Source: UBA1924 sp963976625
GTDB taxonomy: Bacteria > Planctomycetota > Phycisphaerae > Phycisphaerales > UBA1924
NCBI GenBank assembly: GCA_963976625.1
Contig: CAXBLA010000006.1
Coordinates: 61,283-125,282 of the forward strand
Length of the DNA: 64,000 nt
Direction: 5' to 3'
The notes under the pieces were generated by a model, which did not search any database, was not told the DNA's origin, and was given only the letters and a program-made list of their open reading frames with translations. Numbering within the stretch: the stretch's first letter is position 1; each line of letters begins with the position of its first letter. A program made the translations under genes and the position numbers. Positions 37,770-45,578 of this stretch are shown in pieces.

Positions 37770-39530
37770 ATGATCCTCAACATCATCGTCATCTTGCTCG
37801 TGCTGGGAATAGGCTACGCCTGGATGGTCCGGGGTATGTTCAACTCCTTGATCCACTTCCTGTGTGCCGTAGCCGCGGGCGCGATCGCCTTTGCGTTCTG
37901 GGAGCGTCTCTCGCTGATGCTGATCGAAGCCAGCCCCGAGAAGGGGTTCCTCTCATTCCTCGAGGGCGTCGCATGGGGTATCTCGCTGATCGTGCCCTTC
38001 GTGATCAGCTTCTTGCTCCTTCGTCTGGCGTCCGACAAGCTCGTGTCCAACAACATCAAGAACAACACCATCGTCGATTATGCCGGCGGCGCGATCTTTG
38101 GGGTGGGCACGGGCGTGCTCAGCGCGGGGATCTTGGTGATCGGGATGGGCACGATGCGCCTCTCGACCGAGTTCTTGGGCTACCAGCCGCTCTGGTACTC
38201 GACTGATCGTGCGGCGGCCGACGGAGCACTCGTCCGGAGCGATTCCCTGTGGATCCCGGTCGATAAGCTCACGGCGATGACTTATGGCTACCTCTCCAAT
38301 GGGACCATGAGCACCGGCGAGCCGCTGGCCAAGTGGTACCCGGAGCTCGAGCTCGTCGGGTTCTCGACCCGCGTATCGCCGGGCAACGGCGGCGGACGCA
38401 ACGCGATCAACCCCGATGACTTCAAGCTCCTCTCCATCTACACCGTGGGCAATGTCGATGGTTCGGAGAGTGTCCGCGATCTGCTCAAGGGCGCCGACAC
38501 CAAGGCTCAGACCTACCAGGACATCAACTCTGAGAATGTCGACAACGGATACATCGCCGGCTATGTCGTTGAGTTTCAGGCGGGCGCCAAGGAACGCGGC
38601 AAGAAGGGCGGGCAGATCATCTACTCCAACGGCCAGTACCGCCTGCTCGTCGAGAACGAAGAGACCGGCAAGACCCAGACCGTCTTCCCCGTGGCGATGA
38701 TCTCCGAATCCTCCACCACCGGCGCGTACGGTCGCTGGAAGTTTGACAGCCCGGACATCTTTATTACATCCGTTGGCGGCTCCTCACGCAACACCGTCGG
38801 GTTCGAGTTTGTCATCCCCAAGGGGTTCACCCCGATCGGGTTCTTCGCCAAGAACATCCGTGTGGGCGCTGAGTCCTTCCCCAAGCCCGTCGCGTACGCG
38901 AACACCGCCGCCCGCGATCGCTTGGTCCGCACGGGATCAATCCTCAAGGGTGAGGCGGACACACGCGAACTCGATAACTCCAACTCGACAAGCACTGGGC
39001 TGATCTCGTCCTCGCCTCGGATCGGGGAGATACTCTCGCTCACCGCCGCCAAGCGGGACTTCTCGGTCAGCGATCAGAACGAACTCATCGACGGTGAGGG
39101 CATCTACGACATCAAGACCGTTGGGCGACAGAACGCCCCGTCGGGGAGGAAACTCCGCGTGGAACGCTACGAGGTCAGCAGAGGGCAGGCGCTGGTGTTT
39201 GTTGATATCGGCCCCGAATCTGAGATCGGGCTCTTCAGCGAGCCGTTCAGCCTAGCCCCGTTTGATGCCCCCCTCCTGCTCATTGACACGAACGGCAACG
39301 AGTACGAGGCCGTCGGATTCGAGTACACCGACTCCAAGCAGTACCATGCCCGGCTCACCCGAGGCTCGACCCTGACCGGGATCCAGGACACCCCGAGCCT
39401 GAGCCGGAGCCGATCCGATCAGGAGCTCCGCCTGATCTTCATCGTCACCAGCGGCGTCAAGATCAGCAACTTCTCGGTGGGCGACACCGGGGTGGCCCAG
39501 TTCGTGCCCCCGTTTGATCCGGCTGGTTGA
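37770..39530 (+). CDS. CvpA-like membrane protein with large unknown C-terminal domain
   Basis: A 586-aa protein. The first about 135 residues form four membrane helices in a CvpA-like pattern (VILLVLGIGYAWMVRGMFNSL, LCAVAAGAIAFAFWE, VAWGISLIVPFVISFLLLRL, YAGGAIFGVGTGVLSAGILVIG). Residues about 150-586 form a large, probably extracytoplasmic, region of beta-rich composition without a recognised domain; WYPELELVGFSTRV, GFEFVIPKGFTPIGFF and RVERYEVSRGQALVFVDIG are visible blocks. It lies 71 bases after the pseudo-PilB gene with its own GGAG before the ATG. The stop codon is inside a tandem 13-base repeat. Confidence 0.65.
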   Translation: MILNIIVILLVLGIGYAWMVRGMFNSLIHFLCAVAAGAIAFAFWERLSLMLIEASPEKGFLSFLEGVAWGISLIVPFVISFLLLRLASDKLVSNNIKNNTIVDYAGGAIFGVGTGVLSAGILVIGMGTMRLSTEFLGYQPLWYSTDRAAADGALVRSDSLWIPVDKLTAMTYGYLSNGTMSTGEPLAKWYPELELVGFSTRVSPGNGGGRNAINPDDFKLLSIYTVGNVDGSESVRDLLKGADTKAQTYQDINSENVDNGYIAGYVVEFQAGAKERGKKGGQIIYSNGQYRLLVENEETGKTQTVFPVAMISESSTTGAYGRWKFDSPDIFITSVGGSSRNTVGFEFVIPKGFTPIGFFAKNIRVGAESFPKPVAYANTAARDRLVRTGSILKGEADTRELDNSNSTSTGLISSSPRIGEILSLTAAKRDFSVSDQNELIDGEGIYDIKTVGRQNAPSGRKLRVERYEVSRGQALVFVDIGPESEIGLFSEPFSLAPFDAPLLLIDTNGNEYEAVGFEYTDSKQYHARLTRGSTLTGIQDTPSLSRSRSDQELRLIFIVTSGVKISNFSVGDTGVAQFVPPFDPAG

Positions 39531-39577
39531 TCTGGCTGGTTGATCTGGCTGGTTGATCTGGCTGGTTGATCTGGCTG
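39521..39577. repeat. 13-base tandem repeat at a gene 3' end
   Basis: Four complete copies and one partial copy of GGCTGGTTGATCT, the first containing the TGA stop of the CvpA-like gene. Unit length is not a multiple of three. As the stop lies in copy one, changes in copy number would not alter the protein. Confidence 0.9.
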
Positions 39578-39610
39578 AACGAACAGTCGCATACATAGAT
39601 CTTGTTTTCA

Positions 39611-39640
39611 ACGGGCACCCAAACGGGTGCCCGTTTTTTT
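39611..39640 (+). terminator. Strong rho-independent terminator of the pilT locus
   Basis: Perfect ten-base-pair stem ACGGGCACCC/GGGTGCCCGT, loop AAAC, then seven T on the plus strand. Confidence 0.92.
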
Positions 39641-39673
39641 ATGGCAATCAGGCAACCTATCGAAAGTGCTCAT

Positions 39674-39704
39674 AAAAAACCGGCCCATCTGAGCGATGGG
39701 CCGG
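39674..39704 (-). terminator. Rho-independent terminator after rplI
   Basis: Perfect ten-base-pair stem CCGGCCCATC/GATGGGCCGG with loop TGAGC; on the minus strand it is followed by six T. About 30 bases after the rplI stop, back-to-back with the convergent plus-strand terminator. Confidence 0.9.
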
Positions 39705-39732
39705 CGATTATGCTTTGGATGATGAGCGACGC

Positions 39733-40305
39733 TTATTCAGCAGCTGCGGCTTCGGCTTCTGGTGCCTTCTCTGCGGGGGCGGCCTTCTTCTCGATCAGCT
39801 CACCCTCGTTGTCGAACTCCATCTCGTCGTCATCGGCGAGATCCAGCTCACGGTCGGCGACGACCCAGAGCTTGATGTCTGCTTCGAGGTCCGAGTCCAC
39901 CTTGATGTGGATGTCGAAGCTGTCGATGCGCTTGATGGTGGTCGGCAGGCGGACTTCGCGGGGAGCGACGACGAAGCCGACTTCCTTGAGTGCGGTGGCG
40001 ATGTCCTGCTGGGTGACCGAGCCGTAGAGCTGGCCCTGGTCGTTGCAGGCACGGATGAGGGTGAGCTCTTGGCCGCTGAGCTTGCCGATCATTTCTTCGC
40101 GCTGTGCCCGGCGAGCCGCGACCTGCTTCTCAGCATCGGCACGCTTCTCAGCGAGCGAGGCAATGAGCTCGTCGCTCGGGGTAGTCGCGTAGCCGAAGGG
40201 GAGGAGGTAGTTGCGGGCGTAGCCCAAGCGGACATTGACGATGTCGCCAACGATGCCGAGGTTGTCTACATTTTCGGTGAGCAGAAGTTTTACTGAGCGT
40301 GCCAT
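39733..40305 (-). CDS. rplI: 50S ribosomal protein L9
   Basis: A 190-aa L9. The N-terminal domain is canonical: VKLLLTENVDNLGIVGDIVNV followed by GYARNYLLPFGYA. The central helix (residues 50-80) is charged, and the C-terminal domain binds 23S rRNA. About 40 extra residues at the end are Glu/Ala/Asp/Lys-rich, longer than the usual 147-150. ATG at 40305, with AAAGGA about 10 bases upstream; the frame is open further up as a Gly/Ala-rich shadow of ssb. Confidence 0.96.
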   Translation of the reverse strand: MARSVKLLLTENVDNLGIVGDIVNVRLGYARNYLLPFGYATTPSDELIASLAEKRADAEKQVAARRAQREEMIGKLSGQELTLIRACNDQGQLYGSVTQQDIATALKEVGFVVAPREVRLPTTIKRIDSFDIHIKVDSDLEADIKLWVVADRELDLADDDEMEFDNEGELIEKKAAPAEKAPEAEAAAAE

Positions 40306-40351
40306 AAAATGGTCCTTTCGCTGTCCTGATCCAGGCTTAATGACCCAGAGG

Positions 40352-40386
40352 AGTTGAGGAGCGCCGCACGGTGCGACGCCCCAACT
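40352..40386 (-). promoter_or_regulatory. Imperfect hairpin in the rplI leader
   Basis: A 35-base inverted repeat with arms AGTTG/CAACT and inner GC-rich pairing (GCGCCGCAC against GTGCGACGC), about 45 bases upstream of the rplI start. Position suits a ribosomal-protein leader or autoregulatory site. Structure judged by eye. Confidence 0.35.
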
Positions 40387-40483
40387 AAGGTCCTGCCGAT
40401 CCGCAGAATGGGACCGATCGGGAGAGGAGTGTAGGCGATCTACCCCGCCCTTATCCATTGCCAGAGCAGGAATTACGCCATCG

Positions 40484-40512
40484 AAAAAGCCCTCCGCACG
40501 CTGCGGGGGGCC
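40484..40512 (-). terminator. Rho-independent terminator after ssb
   Basis: Stem GCCCTCCGCA/TGCGGGGGGC (one mismatch) with a short loop; minus-strand reading continues into five T. It separates ssb from rplI, so rplI probably has its own promoter. Confidence 0.75.
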
Positions 40513-40555
40513 CTTGAATGACTGGATTGATGCTGGCATTCTGATCTTAAACTGA

Positions 40556-41053
40556 TCAGAACGGGATATCGTCGTGGTCGATGGGGGCACCGCCACCGCC
40601 ACCGCCGCCCTGAGGACCGTCATAGCCACCGCCGCTGTTGCCGCCGCCACCACCACCAGCGTTGGACCGGGCGTAGCCGCCCCCTCCACCGCCGCCGCCG
40701 CCTTGGCCTTCTCCGCCTTGGCCCGAGTTGATGAACTGGAAGTTCTCGACCACGACCGAGAGCTTGGAGCGTTTGCCGCCGCCGTTCTTGTCTTCCCACT
40801 GATCGAGCTTGAGCCGACCTTCGATGAAGACGGGGCGTCCCCGACTGAGATACTGGGCCATCACCTCGGCGGTGCGTCCCCAGGCTTCGCAATCGACGAA
40901 GGTGACTTCCTCGCGCTGCTCGCCCGATTGGGTCTTGAACTTGCGGTTGACCGCGATCCCGAAGTTGCCCACCGCGGTGTTGCCCGAGGTGTGACGGATC
41001 TCGACATCGCGTGTGAGGTTGCCCATGAGCATGACTTTGTTGAAACTGGCCAT
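40556..41053 (-). CDS. ssb: Single-stranded DNA-binding protein
   Basis: A 165-aa SSB. The OB-fold (MASFNKVMLMGNLTRDVEIRH, WGRTAEVMAQYLSRGRPVFIEGRL, KLSVVVENFQFI) takes the first about 108 residues. A long Gly-rich linker with GGGGGG runs follows, then the acidic tip DDIPF, the protein-interaction motif for repair and replication partners. ATG at 41053 with GGAGA six bases upstream. Between rpsF and rplI; the usual rpsR neighbour is missing. Confidence 0.97.
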   Translation of the reverse strand: MASFNKVMLMGNLTRDVEIRHTSGNTAVGNFGIAVNRKFKTQSGEQREEVTFVDCEAWGRTAEVMAQYLSRGRPVFIEGRLKLDQWEDKNGGGKRSKLSVVVENFQFINSGQGGEGQGGGGGGGGGYARSNAGGGGGGNSGGGYDGPQGGGGGGGAPIDHDDIPF

Positions 41054-41112
41054 CTGTATCTCCTGTCTAAAAGCCCTACTTGGGCGCTGTTTGAGTGTAG
41101 CCGATAACCAAA

Positions 41113-41142
41113 CAGATTCCGTGTGCGAGCACACGGAATCTG
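41113..41142 (-). terminator. Perfect 13-bp hairpin between rpsF and ssb
   Basis: CAGATTCCGTGTG/CACACGGAATCTG with a four-base loop. On the minus strand it is followed by TTTGGTTAT, a weak U-tract, so it is terminator-like or an RNA-processing site in the rpsF-ssb interval. Confidence 0.6.
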
Positions 41143-41197
41143 CTGGATTTTCACGCTTGAATGGCTCAATCTTGGGCCCGGGGGACCCTCGATCGGT

Positions 41198-41737
41198 TTA
41201 TTCGCCTTCGGTCTTTTCGGCGGGTTCGCCGGCATCTTCAGCGGTCGCTTCCGCGGCTGCTTCTGGTGCTGGGGCTTCCTTGACTGTCGTGACTTCAGAA
41301 GCGACCGGTGCACCGAGGTGGACCTTCTTGCTGCCTTCGCTGGCCTTGGCTTCGCCGGCTTCAGCACGGAGCTTGGCCTCGGTGACGAGCCCGTCCTGGT
41401 CGTTGAATGATGCGATCTCTTCTTCGGTCAGGTGATCGGCCGAGGTGACGAGCACGCGGAGGAGCTTGTCGGAGATCACGACATCGCGCTCGAGGTGAGG
41501 CACCATGTCGGCGGGGCACTTGATGTACGCGAGGATGTACACGCCGCGCTTCTGCTTGTCGATCTCGTAGGCGAGACGACGCTCGTCCCATTTCTTCATC
41601 GAGATGACTTCGGCGCCGGCGCGCTCGAAGAGTGAGTTGATGTGATCGATCAGATCGCCGAACGATGCGGCGGCTGTCTGGCTCGCGAGGAACATGGCCT
41701 CGTAGACGCCGGTGCGTGCTTGTGTTTCAGTTGACAT
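41198..41737 (-). CDS. rpsF: 30S ribosomal protein S6
   Basis: A 179-aa S6. The ferredoxin-like core covers residues about 10-105 (GVYEAMFLASQTA, WDERRLAYEIDKQKRGVYILAYI, LERDVVISDKLLRVLVT). The last about 65 residues are Ala/Glu/Pro-rich and have no counterpart in ordinary S6 (about 95-135 aa). Two bases separate it from pth, and it leads into ssb through a hairpin. Confidence 0.96.
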   Translation of the reverse strand: MSTETQARTGVYEAMFLASQTAAASFGDLIDHINSLFERAGAEVISMKKWDERRLAYEIDKQKRGVYILAYIKCPADMVPHLERDVVISDKLLRVLVTSADHLTEEEIASFNDQDGLVTEAKLRAEAGEAKASEGSKKVHLGAPVASEVTTVKEAPAPEAAAEATAEDAGEPAEKTEGE

Positions 41738-41739
41738 TC

Positions 41740-42438
41740 TTATTCTCCATTCTGTGATTCGACCCGTGGTTGGGGCGAGGTGTTTTTGTTCTGAACTTCT
41801 ATAGATGATGCTGGGTTCGTTGGTTCTGGCTTTGCTTCTGGCTTTGGCTTTGGTGGCTTGGGCTTCTTGGGCTTGGCGTTGAACAGGTTCATCGCCTTGA
41901 CCGCCCCCTGATCAATCAGGCACTCGGTGGCGTCGGCCGCATGCTTTAAGCTGCGATCGACCTCCTCGTGCTCTTCCTTCATGAACTTGCTCAAGACCCA
42001 GTCGGACTGGTTCATGAGCTTGGGCACCTTGCCGACACCGATGCGGATGCGTGGGTAGTCTGCACCACCGAGCAAGCGATCGATATCCGAGAGCCCGTTG
42101 TGCCCACCCGCTGATCCGCTTTTGCGGACACGGATCGACCCGACGGGCAACGCGATGTCATCGACTAAAACCAGCAGGTCCTCGCTCGGATCGAGCTTGT
42201 AGAAGCGGACCGCTTCGCTGACTGATTGCCCCGACAAGTTCATGAACTTGGTCGGCTTCATCAGCAGCACCTTCTGGTCTTTGATGATCGCGTCGAGCGT
42301 CACCGCCTGGAATCGGCTCTTGGGGATCTGCCCGCCCGCGTGCCGATCGGCAAGCAGGTCGAGGGCCATGAACCCGGCGTTGTGCCGAGTCCGCTCGTAC
42401 TGAGCCCCAGGATTGCCAAGACCAACGATCAGCTTCAT
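41740..42438 (-). CDS. pth: Peptidyl-tRNA hydrolase
   Basis: A 232-aa Pth that cleaves peptidyl-tRNA released from stalled ribosomes. Catalytic and binding residues are in place: GLGNPGAQYERTRHNAGF (Asn10 and His20 regions), MKPTKFMNLSG, VLVDDIALPVG and GGHNGLSDID. The last about 45 residues are Lys/Pro/Ala-rich and extra to the about 190-aa family norm. The start overlaps the rplY stop by one base (TAATG), so translation is coupled. Confidence 0.96.
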   Translation of the reverse strand: MKLIVGLGNPGAQYERTRHNAGFMALDLLADRHAGGQIPKSRFQAVTLDAIIKDQKVLLMKPTKFMNLSGQSVSEAVRFYKLDPSEDLLVLVDDIALPVGSIRVRKSGSAGGHNGLSDIDRLLGGADYPRIRIGVGKVPKLMNQSDWVLSKFMKEEHEEVDRSLKHAADATECLIDQGAVKAMNLFNAKPKKPKPPKPKPEAKPEPTNPASSIEVQNKNTSPQPRVESQNGE

Positions 42439-43079
42439 TAATCTTCAGCCTTCTTCTCTGCGATGACTTCTGGGCTTGCGCCTTCGCCATCAACTTCGGC
42501 GGCTTCGCCATCGTCATCAGCAACAGCCTTCATCACGATCTGAGCGACAATCGCGCCCGGATCGGTCACCAGCTGCATGGTGTCCTTGGGAAGGGTCACC
42601 TCGCTGGCGTGGATGACATCGCCGACCTGCATGTCACTGACATCAACGATCAGGTCGCTGGGCATGTTGGTGACGGTGCAGTTGAGCATCAGCTCGGTGT
42701 TCGGGTGCATCATGATCGCGCCCGTGGTCTTGAGCCCCTCGGCCTCGCCCACGAACTTGATGTGTGCCTTGGTGTCCACACGCTCGTTCATGTCCACGCG
42801 AGCGAAGTCGGCGTGGATGATGTTGGTGCCCAGGTAGTCGTACCCGAGGTCCTTGAGCAGGACATACTGCTGGGTGCCTTCGAGGTCGAGCTGGAAGACC
42901 TTCTCGCCCTTTGAGATGTAGCCGATCGCGGTGTGCGCGTCGATGGTGATTGAGACGGGCTCTTCTTTGTGCCCGTAGAGGACGGCCGGGAGGCCGCCGG
43001 TGCTGCGTACACGCTGGGAGTATCGGCTCCCGGTTCGTTCACGCTTCTGCGCGCTCAGCGCGATGGTGGTGTCACTCAT
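42438..43079 (-). CDS. rplY: 50S ribosomal protein L25 (Ctc/TL5 long form)
   Basis: A 213-aa long-form L25 with an N-terminal 5S-rRNA-binding domain (RTGSRYSQRVRSTGGLPAVLYG) and the C-terminal TL5/Ctc beta domain (VDMNERVDTKAHIKFVGEAEGLKTTGAI, VDVSDMQVGDVIHASEV). Its tail is acidic. Order prs-rplY-pth is widely conserved. Preceded by prs with an 88-base gap. Confidence 0.95.
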   Translation of the reverse strand: MSDTTIALSAQKRERTGSRYSQRVRSTGGLPAVLYGHKEEPVSITIDAHTAIGYISKGEKVFQLDLEGTQQYVLLKDLGYDYLGTNIIHADFARVDMNERVDTKAHIKFVGEAEGLKTTGAIMMHPNTELMLNCTVTNMPSDLIVDVSDMQVGDVIHASEVTLPKDTMQLVTDPGAIVAQIVMKAVADDDGEAAEVDGEGASPEVIAEKKAED

Positions 43080-43167
43080 TTGTAGTTCTCCTTTTCTAAA
43101 TGACTCTGTATACCGTGTGGTTGTACTTGTTGGTTTCTGTACTCAAAGTTAAGACTGCGTACGCGGG

Positions 43168-44136
43168 TTATCGCTTGGCCCCCGCGGTGCGAGCGAAGAG
43201 CTCGCTGATTGATTCGTTCTCGTGGATCCGCTTGATCGCCTGCCCGAGCAGCTCGCCCACCGAGAGCACGACGAGCTTGTCCTTGATGAGCTCGCAGCGA
43301 TCGCCGGCGGGGATCGTGTCGGTGACGACGATCTTGGAGATCGGAGAAGCCGCGAGTTTTTCCATCGCAGGCCCAGCGAGCACGGCGTGGGTCGCGGCGC
43401 AGATGACATCCTTGGCCCCCTCGTCCATGACGAGCTTGGCGGCTTCGACGACGGTGCCCCCAGTCGAGATCATGTCGTCGAACATCAGCACGGTTTTGTC
43501 TTTGACATCGCCGATCAGGTGCCCGACCTTGATCGTGTCGCCGGTGAGGCGACGCTTGTTGATGATCGCCAGGTCCGCGTGCAGCAGGTTGGCCATCGCC
43601 TCGGCGACCTTCACATTGCCGACATCGGGCGAGACGAGGCACAGGTCCCCGAGCTCGTGACGGATGGACTGGAAGTAGTCAAAGAAAACAGGTGTTGCCG
43701 ACAGGTGATCCACCGGCAGGTCAAAGAAGCCCTGAATCTGAGCCGCGTGGAAGTCGATCGCGAGCACCCGGTCGGCGTTGGCCGCGGTGATCAGGTTGGC
43801 GACAAGCTTGGCCGTGATGGGCACGCGCCCCTCGTCCTTGCGGTCCTGGCGCCCATAGCCATAGTACGGCATGACCATCGTGACCGAGTTGGCACTCGCC
43901 CGGCGGAGGCAGTCACAGAAGACCAGCAGCTCCATCAGGTTGTCGTTGACCGGGTCACAGGTCGAGATCACGACGAAGCAGTCGCGCCCACGCACATCGT
44001 CGTCGAGCTTGACGAAGACCTCGCCGTCGGGGAAGAGGTTCGTGCGGGCGTGCCCGAGCTCGATGCCCATCTCGTCGCAGATCCGCTGGGCGAGCCCCTT
44101 GGAGTTTCTGCCTGCGAATACCTTAATGTCTGCCAT
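43168..44136 (-). CDS. prs: Ribose-phosphate pyrophosphokinase
   Basis: A 322-aa PRPP synthetase, making PRPP from ribose-5-phosphate and ATP. Motifs: FAGRNSKGLAQRICDEMGI at the N-terminus, PYYGYGRQDRKDEGRVPITAKLVAN near 95, DFHAAQIQGFFDLPVDHL (metal-binding His) near 130, and the PRPP loop VLMFDDMISTGGTV near 215. It starts one base into the stop of the upstream glmU-like gene, typical of the glmU-prs pair. Confidence 0.97.
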   Translation of the reverse strand: MADIKVFAGRNSKGLAQRICDEMGIELGHARTNLFPDGEVFVKLDDDVRGRDCFVVISTCDPVNDNLMELLVFCDCLRRASANSVTMVMPYYGYGRQDRKDEGRVPITAKLVANLITAANADRVLAIDFHAAQIQGFFDLPVDHLSATPVFFDYFQSIRHELGDLCLVSPDVGNVKVAEAMANLLHADLAIINKRRLTGDTIKVGHLIGDVKDKTVLMFDDMISTGGTVVEAAKLVMDEGAKDVICAATHAVLAGPAMEKLAASPISKIVVTDTIPAGDRCELIKDKLVVLSVGELLGQAIKRIHENESISELFARTAGAKR

Positions 44137-44966
44137 CAGCTGTTCCCTTCGGTTGAGGTTGTTTTCGGGCCAGTGTCTGATTGATTCGTTCGCTGTGCAT
44201 CCTGTTGGCGTCCGCGGTAGATCGCGTCGACGGTCGCCAGGTGCTCGAGCGTGTTGATGCTCAGGATGTCCTCGGGTGGGACGGCGGAGATGACCTCGAC
44301 GCGCTTCCCATCGTTGATCATGTGCTCGAAGACATCGGTGATGTAGTACTCGCCGGTGAGCTCGTTTCGGCTGACCTTCTTGAGGGCCTCGAACATCGCG
44401 TGGGCGTTCATGCAGTAGTAGCTCGGGTTCACTTCGCCGATCTTCAGCTCGCCGGGCGTGGCGTTCTTCTGCTCGACGATCCGCTCGAAGCGGTTATCCG
44501 CGTCGCGGACGATCCGACCGTAGCCGTCCGGGTCGTCGATCACGCTCGTCGCCAGCGTCGCGTCGGCGGTGTTCGAGCGGTGCTTTTCGAGCATGGTGTC
44601 GAGTGTCGAGGTGCGGATCAGCGGGCCGTCGCCGCAGAGGACGAAGACATCGGTGCCCTCGCGCATCTCCAGCGGGTACGCGTCCATCGCGCTGACCACG
44701 GCGTGCCCGGTCCCGAGTTGCTCGTGCTGTACGGCGTACTCGACCTTGTCGCCGTAGCTCGCCAGTGCCTCGCGGACGAGTTCTTGCTTGTACCCCACCA
44801 CCACGACCACGCGGGTGCAGCCTGCATCGAAACACGCATCGACCACCGAGCACACCATCGGGCGACCGCCGACGGGGTGACAGACCTTGGGCAGATCGGA
44901 TTCCATCCGGGTCCCCTTGCCGGCGGCCAGGATAATCGCTTCGAGTGCTTGGGTTGATTGAGTCAT
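44136..44966 (-). CDS. glmU: GlmU-type uridylyltransferase domain protein (no acetyltransferase half)
   Basis: About 276 aa. Nucleotidyltransferase with LAAGKGTRMESDLPKVCHPVGGRPM near residue 10, QHEQLGTGHAV near 80 and VLCGDGPLI near 105, the UDP-GlcNAc pyrophosphorylase signature. The left-handed beta-helix acetyltransferase half of full GlmU (about 450 aa) is absent, so the acetyl transfer step must be done elsewhere if this is the true GlmU. The ATG at 44966 is chosen; another ATG lies 24 bases upstream. First gene of the prs cluster. Confidence 0.85.
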   Translation of the reverse strand: MTQSTQALEAIILAAGKGTRMESDLPKVCHPVGGRPMVCSVVDACFDAGCTRVVVVVGYKQELVREALASYGDKVEYAVQHEQLGTGHAVVSAMDAYPLEMREGTDVFVLCGDGPLIRTSTLDTMLEKHRSNTADATLATSVIDDPDGYGRIVRDADNRFERIVEQKNATPGELKIGEVNPSYYCMNAHAMFEALKKVSRNELTGEYYITDVFEHMINDGKRVEVISAVPPEDILSINTLEHLATVDAIYRGRQQDAQRTNQSDTGPKTTSTEGNS

Positions 44967-45033
44967 CTGCGATCGGCAACATGCGGGCATGCCGTGACAT
45001 GTGGAGCAGGATCGAACACGCGGAGAGAGAAAA

Positions 45034-45104
45034 TTACCCCACCGAGATTTGAACTTGGACCGACTGGATCAAAACCAGCTGTGCTACCATTACACCATGG
45101 GGCA
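45034..45104 (-). tRNA. tRNA-Gln(TTG)
   Basis: The minus strand folds as a tRNA: acceptor TGCCCCA/TGGGGTA, D arm with GTGTAATGGTAGCAC, anticodon loop TTTTGAT between GCTGG and CCAGT giving anticodon TTG, and T loop GTTCAAATC. Discriminator A, CCA not encoded. Confidence 0.93.
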
Positions 45105-45578
45105 GTGTGCGTATTCGATTGTCTTGTAAGCGTCGCAAACCCTTGTATGATCAAGGCCTGCGTGCGTTTCTACTCGCCTATCCGTGTTGCTCTGTCTCCG
45201 TGTCGGGATCGGGTGCTCGCACCAGATCGGGTGTTCAATCCGTCATTCTCGGCTTGAACACACCGGACACAGAGAGCGTCAGGGATGCAGCCGCAGCGTA
45301 TCGCGAAGGGGTCTATCAAGAGCCCACCGCTTGGAACGGGATTCACTCGGCTGCGCAATCTTCTTAAAGCGAACAAACGCCCAAGGGATCACTCGAATGA
45401 ACCCATCGATACGCCTCAACTGATCTCAATCTCTTCTCGCTTGATTTCTCATGCTCGAAAAGACCGCTCAGCGTCCGTCGTACCGGGTTCCGCAAGTCGA
45501 AAGAAGTGTAGGCCATCGAGCCGGCGGGTCAACTCGCCCACACCAATCCTGCATGCCAAACAAATATAGAAAACAAAC
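45105..45578. other. Intergenic stretch without a recognisable gene
   Basis: Between tRNA-Gln and the SWIM gene. Short open frames on both strands have no family features, Shine-Dalgarno or supportive codon use. No repeat or RNA structure stands out. Confidence 0.5.

Noticed and set aside
39521..39577. 13-bp repeats as a possible CRISPR
   Set aside because: Units are directly adjacent without spacers and too short for CRISPR repeats.
45170..45569. Short open frames between tRNA-Gln and the SWIM gene
   Set aside because: No family features, weak start contexts and overlapping frames on both strands; treated as non-coding.
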